Part shown: positions 1-8,598 of the stretch, piece after piece | How positions within the stretch are numbered: the stretch's first letter is position 1 | How the letters are laid out: each line of letters opens with the position of its first letter | Source of the DNA: Paracraurococcus sp042666655 | GTDB lineage: Bacteria; Pseudomonadota; Alphaproteobacteria; Acetobacterales; Acetobacteraceae | Assembly: GCF_042666655.1 (NCBI RefSeq) | Contig: NZ_JBHTDE010000001.1 | Coordinates: forward strand, 682,001-746,000 | Direction of reading: 5' to 3' | DNA length: 64,000 nucleotides | Translations under genes and position numbers: made by a program | Notes under the pieces: model-generated | The model's input: the letters and a program-made list of their open reading frames with translations, nothing else | Databases searched by the model: none | What the model was told of the DNA's origin: nothing

Positions 1-5
1 GATCC

Positions 6-740
6 ATGTTCCGCTTCCTCCGCGACCACGGCATCATCGAGCGCAACCTGATCCTGATGGGTGTGCTCACGCTCATCACGGTCTCGATCGGCGGCCTCGT
101 CCAGATCGTGCCGCTCTTCACCATCGAGACCACGATCGAGCGGGTGGAGGGCATCCGCCCCTACACGCCGCTCGAGCTCGCCGGCCGCGACATCTATGTC
201 CGGGAAGGCTGCTACACCTGCCACAGCCAGATGGTCCGCCCCTTCCGGGACGAGGCCGAGCGCTACGGCCCCTACAGCCTGGCGGCGGAATCCATGTACG
301 ACCACCCGTTCCAGTGGGGCTCGAAGCGCACCGGGCCGGACCTGGCGCGGCTGGGCAACAAGTACTCCGACGACTGGCACGCCGCGCATCTGCGCAGCCC
401 GCGCGCGCTGGTGCCGGAGAGCATCATGCCGCCCTACGCCTTCCTCGACCGGCCGCTGGATACCGAATCGATCAAGGCCAGGCTGCAGGCGCAGCAGGCG
501 CTCGGCACGCCCTACACCGACGCCATGGTCGCCAATGCCGTGGTCGACCTTGAAGCCCAGGCGCGGGCCGATGCGGACGGCGCGGGCCTGGCCGGACGCT
601 ACGCCAAGGCCCGGCAAGGCAACTTCGACGGCAATGCCGCCGTGGTCACCGAGATGGACGCGCTGGTCGCCTACCTGCAGATGCTGGGGACGCTGGTGGA
701 GTTCCGCGACGTGACGCCCGAGCAGGTCCGGCAGCAGTAG
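6..740 (+). CDS. ccoO: cbb3-type cytochrome c oxidase subunit II (CcoO)
   Basis: Mono-heme cytochrome c subunit of the high-affinity cbb3 terminal oxidase, which passes electrons from the CcoP cytochrome to the CcoN active site on the periplasmic face of the inner membrane. The 244-residue protein has one N-terminal membrane anchor (about residues 14-38) and one heme-c motif, CYTCH, at residues 69-73, followed by SQMVRPF, which is characteristic of CcoO. A conserved Met for axial ligation is likely in SIMPPYAF. The start ATG lies six bases into the window, so the gene is complete, and ccoN is expected immediately to the left. ccoQ follows after 12 bp, in one operon. Confidence 0.97.
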   Translation: MFRFLRDHGIIERNLILMGVLTLITVSIGGLVQIVPLFTIETTIERVEGIRPYTPLELAGRDIYVREGCYTCHSQMVRPFRDEAERYGPYSLAAESMYDHPFQWGSKRTGPDLARLGNKYSDDWHAAHLRSPRALVPESIMPPYAFLDRPLDTESIKARLQAQQALGTPYTDAMVANAVVDLEAQARADADGAGLAGRYAKARQGNFDGNAAVVTEMDALVAYLQMLGTLVEFRDVTPEQVRQQ

Positions 741-752
741 GAGCGCGCGGCA

Positions 753-980
753 ATGGACCCCATCAGGCTGCAGTCGCTCCTCTCCACCATCTGGGTGGTG
801 TGGTTCTTCGTGCTCTTCCTCGGGATGCTCTGGTACGTGATGCGCCCGTCGAAGAAGCAGCATTTTGCGAGCCTGGCCGACATCCCGCTGCGGGATGAGG
901 CCGAGCCCGCGTCCCGATCGCGGAGGGCACCTGGCCCGGAGCGTGAATCGGGCCGCGCCACCTTCGGCAGGAGCACCTGA
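753..980 (+). CDS. ccoQ: cbb3-type oxidase small subunit (CcoQ/FixQ-like)
   Basis: Small single-span membrane protein of 75 residues, in the position where CcoQ lies between ccoO and ccoP. The membrane segment covers about residues 11-29 and is followed by a short basic stretch (RPSKKQHF) and a hydrophilic tail, which is the usual CcoQ plan. CcoQ stabilises the interaction of CcoP with the CcoNO core. The C-terminal tail, rich in Arg, Ser and Pro, is longer than in many CcoQ proteins and does not look conserved. The gene ends 2 bp before the ccoP start codon. The call rests mainly on position and topology because the family is too short for strong motifs. Confidence 0.88.
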   Translation: MDPIRLQSLLSTIWVVWFFVLFLGMLWYVMRPSKKQHFASLADIPLRDEAEPASRSRRAPGPERESGRATFGRST

Positions 981-982
981 CG

Positions 983-1852
983 ATGCCGACCAAGGTCGAG
1001 AAAGACAGCGTCACCGGCCGCGAGACCACCGGCCATGAGTGGGACGGGCTGAAGGAGCTGAACACGCCGCTGCCGAAGTGGTGGCTGTATGTCTTCTATG
1101 CATGCATCGCCTTCGGGCTGGTCTGGGTGGTGATCTACCCGGCCTTCCCGGTCAGCGGCGCGACCGGCCTCTCGGGCTGGACCGCGCGCGGCGCCATCGG
1201 GCCGGAACTGGAGGCCGAACGCGCCAAGCAGGAGCCGATGCTGGCCAGGATGCGCGCGGCAACGCCGGCGGAGATCGCCGCCGACCCGGCGCTGCGGTCC
1301 TACGCGCTGGCCGGCGGCCGAATCGCCTTCGCCAACAACTGCGCCGCCTGCCACGGCTCGGGCGGCCAGGGCGCGGTGGGCGGCTTCCCCAGCCTGGCGG
1401 ACGACGACTGGCTCTATGGCGGCGGGTTCGAGGCGATCCACGGCACCATCGCGCACGGCGTGCGCAACGGCGTCGATGCCGATGCCCGCGGCATCGCCAT
1501 GCCGCGCTTCCTGGCCGACGGGCTGCTGACCGCGGCCCAGGTCGGCGACGTGACCGAGCACGTGCTGGGCCTCACCGGGCGGGCGACCGACCCGGCCGCG
1601 GCCGAACGGGGTGCCGCGGTCTTCGCCGAGAACTGCGTCAGCTGCCACGGCGAGAAGGGCGAGGGCAACCGCGACATGGGCGCCCCGCGGCTGAACGACC
1701 AGGTCTGGCTCTATGGCGGCGACAAGGCGAACATCCTGCGCAGCGTCGGCTATGCCCGCGCCGGCGTGATGCCGAACTGGTCCACCCGGCTCGATCCGGC
1801 CATCGTCAACATGCTGACCGTCTACGTCCACGCTTTGGGCGGCGGCGAGTAA
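983..1852 (+). CDS. ccoP: cbb3-type cytochrome c oxidase subunit III, diheme (CcoP)
   Basis: Diheme cytochrome c subunit of cbb3 oxidase and the entry point for electrons from soluble cytochromes. The 289-residue protein has an N-terminal cytosolic segment, a membrane span (about residues 33-53) and two cytochrome c domains with CAACH at 120-124 and CVSCH at 218-222. These are followed by the paired DDWLYGGG and QVWLYGGDK segments typical of CcoP. Length and domain order match the family. It is the third gene of the ccoNOQP operon. The ccoG start follows 11 bp downstream, so structural and assembly genes may be co-transcribed. Confidence 0.97.
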   Translation: MPTKVEKDSVTGRETTGHEWDGLKELNTPLPKWWLYVFYACIAFGLVWVVIYPAFPVSGATGLSGWTARGAIGPELEAERAKQEPMLARMRAATPAEIAADPALRSYALAGGRIAFANNCAACHGSGGQGAVGGFPSLADDDWLYGGGFEAIHGTIAHGVRNGVDADARGIAMPRFLADGLLTAAQVGDVTEHVLGLTGRATDPAAAERGAAVFAENCVSCHGEKGEGNRDMGAPRLNDQVWLYGGDKANILRSVGYARAGVMPNWSTRLDPAIVNMLTVYVHALGGGE

Positions 1853-1863
1853 GCGAGGGCATC

Positions 1864-3363
1864 ATGGGCGAGGTGAAGTCCGCCGACCGCACGCAGCCTG
1901 GGGTGGCGCAGGCAAGCCCTGCGCCGCTCTATGCCAACCGCCAGAAGGTCTACCCGAAGGCGGTGAAGGGCCCGGTGCGGCGGGCGAAGTGGCTGATCCT
2001 CGCCCTCTGCCTGCTGCTGTACTACGCGGTCCCGCTGATCCGCTGGGATCGCGGGCCGGACCTGCCAGACCAGGCCGTGCTGGTCGATATCGGCAATGCC
2101 CGGCTCTTCTTCTTCTGGATCGAGATCTGGCCGCAGGAGGTCTACTACCTGACCGGCCTGCTGGTGCTGGGCGCCATCGGCCTGTTCGCCGCGACCAGCC
2201 TGTTCGGTCGCGTCTGGTGCGGCTTCGCCTGCCCGCAGACGGTCTGGACCGACCTGTTCATGTGGGTGGAACGCCGGGTGCAGGGCGACCGCAACGCGCG
2301 GATGAAGCTGGACCTGCAGCCCTGGTCGGCCGAGTGGCTAGGCAAGAAGGCCATCACCCACGCGGTCTGGCTGGGCATCGCCATGGCCACCGGCGGCGCC
2401 TGGATCATGTACTTCAACGACGCGCTGGAGATGACGCCGCGCTTCCTCACCGGCCGGGCCAGCCTCGAGGTCTATGTCTTCTTCGGCCTCTTCACCGCCA
2501 CCACCTATGTGCTGGCCGGCTGGGCGCGCGAGCAGGTCTGCACCTACATGTGCCCCTGGCCGCGCTTCCAGGCGGCGATGCTGGATGAGAATTCGCTCGT
2601 CGTCACCTACCGCGACTGGCGCGGCGAGCCGCGCGGCAAGCTGAAGGGGGAGGGCCGCGGCGACTGCGTCGACTGCATGGCCTGCGTGCATGTCTGCCCG
2701 ACCGGCATCGACATCCGCGACGGCCAGCAGATGGAATGCATCGGCTGCGGCCTCTGCATCGACGCCTGCGACGACGTGATGGGCAGGCTCGGCCGGCAGA
2801 AGGGGCTGATCGCCTTCGAGACGCTGACCAACCTCGCCGCCGCCGAGGCCGCGGCGAAGCCGCTGCCGCCCGGCCCGGCGCGGCAGGCCTGCGGGATGCA
2901 GGCGCGGACGCCGCTGAAGGTCGTCCGGCCGCGCACCCTGCTGTATGCCGCGGTGCTCGGCCTGGTGGTCGCCGTCATGGGCGGGTCCTGGCTGCTGCGG
3001 CAGACCACGTCGCTGTCCGTGCTGCGCGACCGGGCACCGAATTTCGTCCGGCTCTCGGATGGCGGCGTGCGCAACGGCTATGCGCTGAAGCTCGGCGACA
3101 AGACCCGCGACGTCGAACGCTACGCGCTGGTGCTGGACGGCCCGGCCGGGCTGCAGCTGGTGGTGCAGGATGCGACGCCCGATGCCGCCGGCCGCCCGGT
3201 GCTGACCACCCGGCCGGACGGCATCAGCCAGTGGCGCGCGCTGGTCACCGCGCCGCCCGCACTCAAGCTGCCGGAGAACGTGCCCGTGACCTTCAAGCTG
3301 ATCGGGGCCGACGGCCGCACCGCCGTGAGCACCGCCAGCGTCTTCCTGGGACCGAAGCCATGA
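1864..3363 (+). CDS. ccoG: cytochrome oxidase accessory protein CcoG (FixG/RdxA)
   Basis: Membrane-bound iron-sulfur protein needed for cbb3 oxidase biogenesis, thought to reduce copper for the CcoN centre. I start it at the ATG 11 bp after ccoP, giving 499 residues. Several membrane spans lie in the N-terminal half. Cys motifs occur in GRVWCGFACPQTVW (about 118) and VCTYMCPW (about 224). Two ferredoxin-type clusters follow, CVDCMACVHVCP (about 268) and CIGCGLCIDAC (about 292). One further membrane span and a periplasmic Ig-like domain close the protein. Its stop codon overlaps the ccoH start by 4 bp (ATGA), indicating translational coupling. Confidence 0.96.
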   Translation: MGEVKSADRTQPGVAQASPAPLYANRQKVYPKAVKGPVRRAKWLILALCLLLYYAVPLIRWDRGPDLPDQAVLVDIGNARLFFFWIEIWPQEVYYLTGLLVLGAIGLFAATSLFGRVWCGFACPQTVWTDLFMWVERRVQGDRNARMKLDLQPWSAEWLGKKAITHAVWLGIAMATGGAWIMYFNDALEMTPRFLTGRASLEVYVFFGLFTATTYVLAGWAREQVCTYMCPWPRFQAAMLDENSLVVTYRDWRGEPRGKLKGEGRGDCVDCMACVHVCPTGIDIRDGQQMECIGCGLCIDACDDVMGRLGRQKGLIAFETLTNLAAAEAAAKPLPPGPARQACGMQARTPLKVVRPRTLLYAAVLGLVVAVMGGSWLLRQTTSLSVLRDRAPNFVRLSDGGVRNGYALKLGDKTRDVERYALVLDGPAGLQLVVQDATPDAAGRPVLTTRPDGISQWRALVTAPPALKLPENVPVTFKLIGADGRTAVSTASVFLGPKP

Positions 3364-3827
3364 GCACGACGATTTCCCCCCGCCGCAGCGCCTGGATCCC
3401 CTGGGTCTTCGTCGGCGGCATGCTGGTGGTGGTGGCGGTGAACGGGGTGATGGTCTTCGCCGCCGTCGACACCTTCACCGGCGTCACCACCGGCTCGGCC
3501 TACGACAAGGGCCGCGCCTACAACCATGTGCTGGCCGAAGCCGCGCGGCAGGATGCGCTCGGCTGGCGGGACCACGTGACGCTGTCGGACGGCGTGCTGC
3601 GGGTCACCGTGCGGGACCGCGATGGCAAGCCGGTGGCCGGCCGGCTGGACGGCGTGCTGCGCCGCCCGGTCGAGGGCACCGAGCAGCGCCTCGCCGCCGA
3701 GGCCGTGGCGCCCGGCGAGTGGCTGGCGCCGGCCGCGCTGCGCGCCGGGCAGTGGGAGGCGCGGCTGCGCCTGACCGCGCCGGATGGCAACCGCCGTGAC
3801 ATCCGCCAGCGGGTGATCGCGCCGTGA
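3360..3827 (+). CDS. ccoH: cbb3 oxidase assembly protein CcoH (FixH)
   Basis: Small membrane-anchored protein that associates with the cbb3 oxidase during maturation. The 155-residue product starts at an ATG overlapping the ccoG stop, has one membrane span (about residues 14-36) and a soluble domain carrying the FixH features GxAYDKGRAYN and a beta-rich C-terminus. It overlaps the next gene, ccoI, by 4 bp (GTGA). Position between ccoG and ccoI supports the call as strongly as the sequence does. Confidence 0.93.
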   Translation: MSTTISPRRSAWIPWVFVGGMLVVVAVNGVMVFAAVDTFTGVTTGSAYDKGRAYNHVLAEAARQDALGWRDHVTLSDGVLRVTVRDRDGKPVAGRLDGVLRRPVEGTEQRLAAEAVAPGEWLAPAALRAGQWEARLRLTAPDGNRRDIRQRVIAP

Positions 3828-6157
3828 GCCTCCAGGCCCGCCTCGCACCCGCGACGACCGCCGCCGGCTGCGCCCATTGCGGCGCGCCGGTGCCGGGCGC
3901 CGCGCGCTATTGCTGCGCCGGCTGCGAGGGGGCGCATGACCTGGTCGCCGGGCTGGGGCTCGACGCCTTCTACCGCCGGCGCGAGGCCGCCGATGGCGGG
4001 CTGCGGCCCGCGGTGGATGCGCCCGCGGTCGATTTCACCAGCTTCGTGCGGTCCGGGAAGGGCGAGCAGGCGATCGACCTGATGGTCGCAGGGCTGACCT
4101 GCGGCGCCTGCGTCTGGCTGGTCGAGCAGGCGCTGGCGGCCGAGCCGGACGTGACGCGCGCCCGGGTGGCGCTGACCACGCGGCGGTTGACGCTCGGCTG
4201 GCGCGGCGACGCCGCCCGGGCCAACGACTTCGTCGCCCTGCTGGCGCGGCTCGGCTTCCGCGTCGCTCCCTGGTCGCCGGCCTGCCTGCGGGCGACCGAG
4301 GATGCCGAGGGGCGCGAGCTGATCCGCTGCCTTGGCATCGCGTCCTTCGGCGCGATGAACATCATGCTGGTCTCGGTCGCCGTCTGGGTCGGCTGGGACA
4401 TGGGCGAGGCGACCCGCGCCGCGCTGCATTGGGTCGCCGCGCTGATCGGGCTGCCGGTGGTGCTGGTCGCCGGCCTGCCGCTGTATCGCAACGCCCTCGC
4501 CGGCCTGCGGTCCGGCCGGCTCAACATGGACATGGCGGTCTCGCTCGGCGTGCTCGCCTCGGCCGCGATGTCGCTGAGCGAGGTGCTGCGCAACGGCCGC
4601 TACACCTTCTTCGACGGCGCGACGATGCTGATCGCGCTGCTGCTGGCCGGCCGGGTGCTCGACCGCGCGGCGCGGCGGAAGGCCCGCCAGGCAGTCGCCG
4701 AATTGCTGGCGCTGCAGGACGGCACGGTGACCAGGCTGGCCGAGGACGGCACCGCCACCGCCGCGCCGGCCGCCAACCTCCGCGCCGGCGACCGCATCCT
4801 GGTCGCGGCAGGGGAACGCCTGCGGCTCGACGCCACGCTGGAGCAAGGCGAGGCGCTGCTGGACGCCAGCGCGACCAGCGGTGAGAGCCTGCCGCGCACA
4901 TTCGCCGCGTATGAGCCGCTGCCGGCCGGCGCGGTCAACATGGGCGCGCCCTTCGTCGCCCGCGTCACCGCGGCCGCCGCGGATGGCTCGCTGGCCGCCA
5001 TGGCGCGGCTGCTGGAACAGGCCGAAGTGGCCAAGGGCCGCTACGTCGACCTGGCCGACCGGGTGGTGCGCTACTTCGTGCCGGTGGTGCATGCGGTGGC
5101 CGCGCTGACCTTCCTCGGCTGGTGGCTGCTGGGCGGGGTGGTCTGGCAGCAGGCGCTGGTCGCCGCCGTCGCGGTGCTGATCGTCACCTGCCCCTGCGGC
5201 TTTGCCATCGCCCTGCCGGCGGTGCAGGCGGTGGCCGTCGGCGCGCTGTTCCGCCGCGGCGTGCTGGTCGCCAGCGGCACCGCGCTGGAACGCCTGGCGG
5301 CCGCCGACCACGCCGTGCTGGACAAGACCGGGACGCTGACCGAGGGCCGCCCGACCCTGCTGCCCGGTGCCTGGACCGAGGCCGAATTGCGCGAGGCCGC
5401 CGGTCTGGCCCGCGCCAGCCGCCACCCGCTGTCGCGTGCCCTGGCCAATGCCTGCCCGGATGCGCCCTTGGCGCCGGGGGTCGAGGAGGTGCCGGGCCGC
5501 GGCCTGCTGGCCGGTGAGCGCCGGCTGGGCAGCGCCGCATTCCTCGGCCTGGGCGGGCCGGATGTCGGGCTGACCCTGTGGTATGCGGGCCCCGGCCGCG
5601 CCCCGGTCGCCTTCCGCTTCGCTGACCGGCTGCGCGCCGATTCCGCCGCGGTGGTCGCCGACCTGCAACGGCTGGGTCTGACCAGCGAATTGCTGTCCGG
5701 CGACGCCGCGCCGGCGGTGGCCGCGGTCGCCGCCCAGGCCGGGATCGAACACTGGACCGCGCAGGTGGTGCCGCAGGCCAAGGCGGCGCGGATCGAGGCG
5801 CTGCGCGCCGCCGGCCGCCACCCGCTGATGGTCGGCGACGGCATCAACGACGCGGCGGCCCTGGCGCTGGCGCATGTCGCCGCCTGCCCGGGCGACGGCA
5901 CGGACCTGGCGCAGACCGCGGCCGACCTGGTGCTGCGGGCGGAGGGCCTGGGCGCGCTGCCCGGCGCCATCCGCACCGCGCGGCGGGCGCAGCGCTTGGC
6001 GCGGCAGAACATCGTCTTCTCGCTGGCCTACAACCTGGTGGCGGTGCCGCTGGCGATCGGCGGGCTGGTCACCCCGCTGTTCGCCGCGCTGATCATGTCC
6101 TCCTCCTCCCTCATCGTGATCGGCAACGCGCTGCGCGCCGGCAAGGAGACTGCATGA
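3824..6157 (+). CDS. ccoI: copper-translocating P-type ATPase of cbb3 biogenesis (CcoI/FixI)
   Basis: P1B-type ATPase that moves copper across the inner membrane for assembly of the cbb3 binuclear centre. The 777-residue protein begins at a GTG overlapping ccoH. It shows an N-terminal Cys-rich segment (CAHCG...CCAGCEGAH), an HMA domain with GLTCGAC (about residue 91), the actuator TSGES (about 351), the membrane copper-site motif CPC (456-458), the phosphorylation site DKTGTLT (from residue 500) and the hinge motif GDGINDAAAL (from 671). The N-terminal Cys cluster together with CPC distinguishes CcoI from CopA. It overlaps ccoS by 4 bp. Confidence 0.97.
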   Translation: MSLQARLAPATTAAGCAHCGAPVPGAARYCCAGCEGAHDLVAGLGLDAFYRRREAADGGLRPAVDAPAVDFTSFVRSGKGEQAIDLMVAGLTCGACVWLVEQALAAEPDVTRARVALTTRRLTLGWRGDAARANDFVALLARLGFRVAPWSPACLRATEDAEGRELIRCLGIASFGAMNIMLVSVAVWVGWDMGEATRAALHWVAALIGLPVVLVAGLPLYRNALAGLRSGRLNMDMAVSLGVLASAAMSLSEVLRNGRYTFFDGATMLIALLLAGRVLDRAARRKARQAVAELLALQDGTVTRLAEDGTATAAPAANLRAGDRILVAAGERLRLDATLEQGEALLDASATSGESLPRTFAAYEPLPAGAVNMGAPFVARVTAAAADGSLAAMARLLEQAEVAKGRYVDLADRVVRYFVPVVHAVAALTFLGWWLLGGVVWQQALVAAVAVLIVTCPCGFAIALPAVQAVAVGALFRRGVLVASGTALERLAAADHAVLDKTGTLTEGRPTLLPGAWTEAELREAAGLARASRHPLSRALANACPDAPLAPGVEEVPGRGLLAGERRLGSAAFLGLGGPDVGLTLWYAGPGRAPVAFRFADRLRADSAAVVADLQRLGLTSELLSGDAAPAVAAVAAQAGIEHWTAQVVPQAKAARIEALRAAGRHPLMVGDGINDAAALALAHVAACPGDGTDLAQTAADLVLRAEGLGALPGAIRTARRAQRLARQNIVFSLAYNLVAVPLAIGGLVTPLFAALIMSSSSLIVIGNALRAGKETA

Positions 6158-6315
6158 ACATCCTGGTCCTGCTGGTGCCGGTGGCCCTGTTCCTCGGGCT
6201 GCTGGGGCTGGCCGCCTTCCTCTGGAACCTCCGCACCGGCCAGTACGACGACCTGGACGGCGCCGCATCCCGCATCCTGTTCGACGACATCCCCCGCAAG
6301 GAGCCCCGCCAATGA
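6154..6315 (+). CDS. ccoS: cbb3 oxidase maturation protein CcoS
   Basis: A 53-residue single-span membrane protein reading MNILVLLVPVALFLGLLG at its start, followed by the family signature AFLWNLRTGQYDDLDG and a short acidic/basic tail. CcoS is required for insertion of cofactors into CcoN. The ATG overlaps the ccoI stop codon and its own stop overlaps the start of the next small gene, so translation is likely coupled through the cluster. Confidence 0.93.
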   Translation: MNILVLLVPVALFLGLLGLAAFLWNLRTGQYDDLDGAASRILFDDIPRKEPRQ

Positions 6316-6497
6316 ACGGCAGCAGCATCTTCTTCCTGGTCTTCTCCGGCCTGATCGCCCTGGTCGGGCTGCTCGCCATCGGCATGGCGCACGACTACCT
6401 GCAGTTCTTCGGCTTCGCGCTCTTCCTGTTCGGCCTGCTGTTCGGCTTCGGCTGCATCAAGCGGCATTTCGACGCGCAGGACGCCGCGAAGCACTGA
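6312..6497 (+). CDS. small two-span membrane protein at the end of the cco cluster
   Basis: A 61-residue protein whose ATG overlaps the ccoS stop codon by 4 bp. Two hydrophobic stretches (about residues 5-25 and 30-48) make it a probable double-span inner-membrane protein. It ends in a soluble Cys/His/Lys-containing tail (FGCIKRHFDAQDAAKH). I do not recognise a named family. Its tight coupling to ccoS suggests a role connected with the cbb3 oxidase or its membrane environment, but that is inference from position only. An inverted repeat follows it. Confidence 0.8.
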   Translation: MNGSSIFFLVFSGLIALVGLLAIGMAHDYLQFFGFALFLFGLLFGFGCIKRHFDAQDAAKH

Positions 6498-6524
6498 GGC
6501 GCCGCACGCCGGCCTGTTGCTCGC

Positions 6525-6571
6525 GGAGCAGATCCACGCGTCCGGGCATGCGCCCTCCCGCGATCTGCTCC
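6525..6571. terminator. inverted repeat between convergent genes, probable terminator
   Basis: GGAGCAGATC at 6525-6534 is matched by GATCTGCTCC at 6562-6571, a perfect 10-bp inverted repeat with a 27-base gap. It sits exactly between the end of the cco cluster and the stop codon of the convergent Lrp gene. There is no T-run on either side, so factor-independent termination is not certain. Confidence 0.5.
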
Positions 6572-7023
6572 TACGGCGCCGGCGTCCAGCTCTGCTTCAG
6601 GCTGCGCAGGGTGAAGCTGGTGCGGGTGTGGCGGACGCCGGGCAGGCGGTACAGCTTCTCCCGCAGCAGGCGCTCGTAGCCCGCGGTGCCGCCGACCGCG
6701 GCCTTGATGACGTAGTCGTACTCGCCGGTGACCAGCCAGGCCTCGATCACCTCGGGCATCTCGGTCACGGCGCGCTCGAAGCGCCGCAGGCTCTCCTCGT
6801 CGTGGCGTTCCATCATCACCTCGATGATGACGGTATCCGGCAGGCCGAGCTGGGCCTGGTCGAGGATGGCGACATAGCCCTTGATGACGCCGGACTGCTC
6901 CAGCCGCTTCACCCGGGTCCAGCAGGGGGAGGGCGAGAGGCCGACCTGCTCGGCCAGCTCCGCATTGGTCAGGCGGGCGTTGCCGTGCAGGGCGCGGAGG
7001 ATCCGGCGGTCGATGGCGTCCAT
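6571..7023 (-). CDS. Lrp/AsnC family transcriptional regulator
   Basis: Feast/famine-type regulator with an N-terminal winged helix-turn-helix (MDAIDRRILRAL through LSPSPCWTRVKRLE) and a C-terminal ligand-binding RAM domain (GEYDYVIKA...). I chose the ATG at 7023, where the family's usual N-terminus begins, giving 150 residues. An in-frame ATG 36 bp upstream would add 12 unlikely residues. It is divergent from the monooxygenase gene with only 59 bp between start codons, so it probably controls that gene and itself, perhaps in response to an amino acid. The ligand cannot be read from sequence. Confidence 0.93.
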   Translation of the reverse strand: MDAIDRRILRALHGNARLTNAELAEQVGLSPSPCWTRVKRLEQSGVIKGYVAILDQAQLGLPDTVIIEVMMERHDEESLRRFERAVTEMPEVIEAWLVTGEYDYVIKAAVGGTAGYERLLREKLYRLPGVRHTRTSFTLRSLKQSWTPAP

Positions 7024-7082
7024 CGCAGAAGCTTCTGCCGCGATGGGGCTGACAGGCAAGGGGGCTGTGCTAGCCTCTCGCC

Positions 7083-8414
7083 ATGCCTCGTGAAATCCGC
7101 CTGAACGCCTTCGACATGGCTTGCGTCGGCCACATCCAGCATGGCATGTGGACCCATCCGCGCGACCGCTCCACCGACTACCGGCGGCTGGACTACTGGA
7201 CCGGCCTGGCCCGCACGCTGGAGCGCGGCCTGTTCGACGGGCTGTTCCTGGCCGATGTCGTCGGCCTCTACGACGTGCTGGGCGGCAGCCCCGATGCCGC
7301 CATTCGCCATGCCGTGCAGGTGCCGCTGCTCGACCCCATGCTGGTGGTCCCGGCCATGGCGGCGGTGACCCGCCATCTCGGCTTCGGCGTCACGGTGAAC
7401 CTGACCTACGAGGCCCCGGCGCTGTTCGCCCGGCGCTTCTCGACGCTCGACCACCTGACCGATGGCCGCATCGGCTGGAACATCGTCACCGGCTATCTCG
7501 ACAGCGCGGCCCGCGCCATGGGCCTGCCGGCGCAGCTGGCGCATGACGCGCGCTACGAGGCGGCCGAGCAATTCATGGCCACCGCCTATGCGCTGTGGGA
7601 GGGCAGCTGGGCCGGGGATGCGGTGCAGGCCGACCGCGCCACCGGCGTCTATGCCGACCCCCTGAAGGTCCGCGCCATCCGCTCCGGCGGGATCGAGGCG
7701 ATCCATCTCTGCGAGCCCTCACCGCAGCGGACGCCGGTGCTCTACCAGGCCGGGGCGTCCGACCGCGGCCGCGACTTCGCCGCGCGGCATGCCGAATGCG
7801 TCTTCCTCAACCCCTCCAGCCCGGCGAACGTCGCGCGGATGGTGGCCGACCTGCGCGCCAAGGCGGCGCCGCGGCCCCTGCGCATCTTCGTCGGCGCCAC
7901 GCTGATCCTCGGCCGGACCGAGGCGGAGGCGGAGGGCCTGCTGGCAGAGTACCGCGACCATGCCAGCATCACCGGCGCGCTGGCGCATGCCGCGGCCTCG
8001 CTCGGCATCGACTTCGACCGCTTCGGCATGGACGAGCCGATCGCGGCCAGCGGCAGCAACGCCATCTCCTCCAACGTCGAGGCGATGGCGCGGGTCTTCG
8101 GGCCGGGCTGGACCAAGCGGCACCTGATCGACCAGTTCATCCTCGGCAGCCGGCAGAAGCCCATGGTCGGCACGCCGGACGCAATCGCCGAGCAATTGAT
8201 CGGCTTCGCCGAGGCGACCGACGTGGACGGCTTCAACCTGTCCCGCACCGTGATGCCGGAATGCATCGAGGCGGTGGCCGACCTGCTGGTCCCGGCGCTG
8301 CAGGCGCGTGGCGCCTACAAGACCGCCTATGCCCCGGGGACCTACCGGGAAAAGCTGTTCGGCGCCGGCCCGCTGCTGGCCGCGCCGCATCCGGCGGCAG
8401 CCGCACGGGGCTGA
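7083..8414 (+). CDS. FMN-dependent monooxygenase, NtaA/SnaA/DszA family
   Basis: Luciferase-like flavin monooxygenase of 443 residues that would use FMNH2 supplied by a separate reductase. Family features are the N-terminal RLNAFDMACVGHIQHGMWTHP, the conserved GWNIVTGYLDSAARAMG block and the phosphate-binding VLYQAGASDRGRDFAARHAE segment. Length fits the nitrilotriacetate/dibenzothiophene sulfone/pristinamycin monooxygenase group. No flavin reductase gene lies nearby. The substrate is unknown; members act on amines, sulfones and sulfonates. Divergence from the Lrp gene suggests a nitrogen- or amino-acid-linked substrate. Confidence 0.92.
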   Translation: MPREIRLNAFDMACVGHIQHGMWTHPRDRSTDYRRLDYWTGLARTLERGLFDGLFLADVVGLYDVLGGSPDAAIRHAVQVPLLDPMLVVPAMAAVTRHLGFGVTVNLTYEAPALFARRFSTLDHLTDGRIGWNIVTGYLDSAARAMGLPAQLAHDARYEAAEQFMATAYALWEGSWAGDAVQADRATGVYADPLKVRAIRSGGIEAIHLCEPSPQRTPVLYQAGASDRGRDFAARHAECVFLNPSSPANVARMVADLRAKAAPRPLRIFVGATLILGRTEAEAEGLLAEYRDHASITGALAHAAASLGIDFDRFGMDEPIAASGSNAISSNVEAMARVFGPGWTKRHLIDQFILGSRQKPMVGTPDAIAEQLIGFAEATDVDGFNLSRTVMPECIEAVADLLVPALQARGAYKTAYAPGTYREKLFGAGPLLAAPHPAAAARG

Positions 8415-8598
8415 GTGCAAAACGACGAAAGATCCTTCCGTTCTTTCGGCGGTGCAGCACGAACTCCGGCAGGACTTGCGGGTGGACCCGGTGCATCCTT
8501 CCGGCTGAGCCGGTCCGCCCGGGGCCTTGCCGCGCCCCCCGGGCCGCCCGACATACCGATCAAAGCCGGGTGGCCGAGGCTACCCTTCCGGGAGAGAG
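8415..8598. other. intergenic region with a weak hairpin
   Basis: No gene seen. CGAAAGA at 8426-8432 pairs with TCTTTCG at 8442-8448 just after the monooxygenase stop, a 7-bp stem without a clear T-run and a possible weak terminator. The last part holds the purine-rich ribosome-binding site of the next gene (GGGAGAGAG directly ahead of the ATG at 8599). Confidence 0.4.

Noticed and set aside
3518..6385. Very long open frame (955 codons) on the minus strand opposite ccoI
   Set aside because: Antisense shadow of ccoH-ccoI caused by high GC; the translation is Arg/Gly/His-rich with no domains, while the plus strand has all P-type ATPase motifs.
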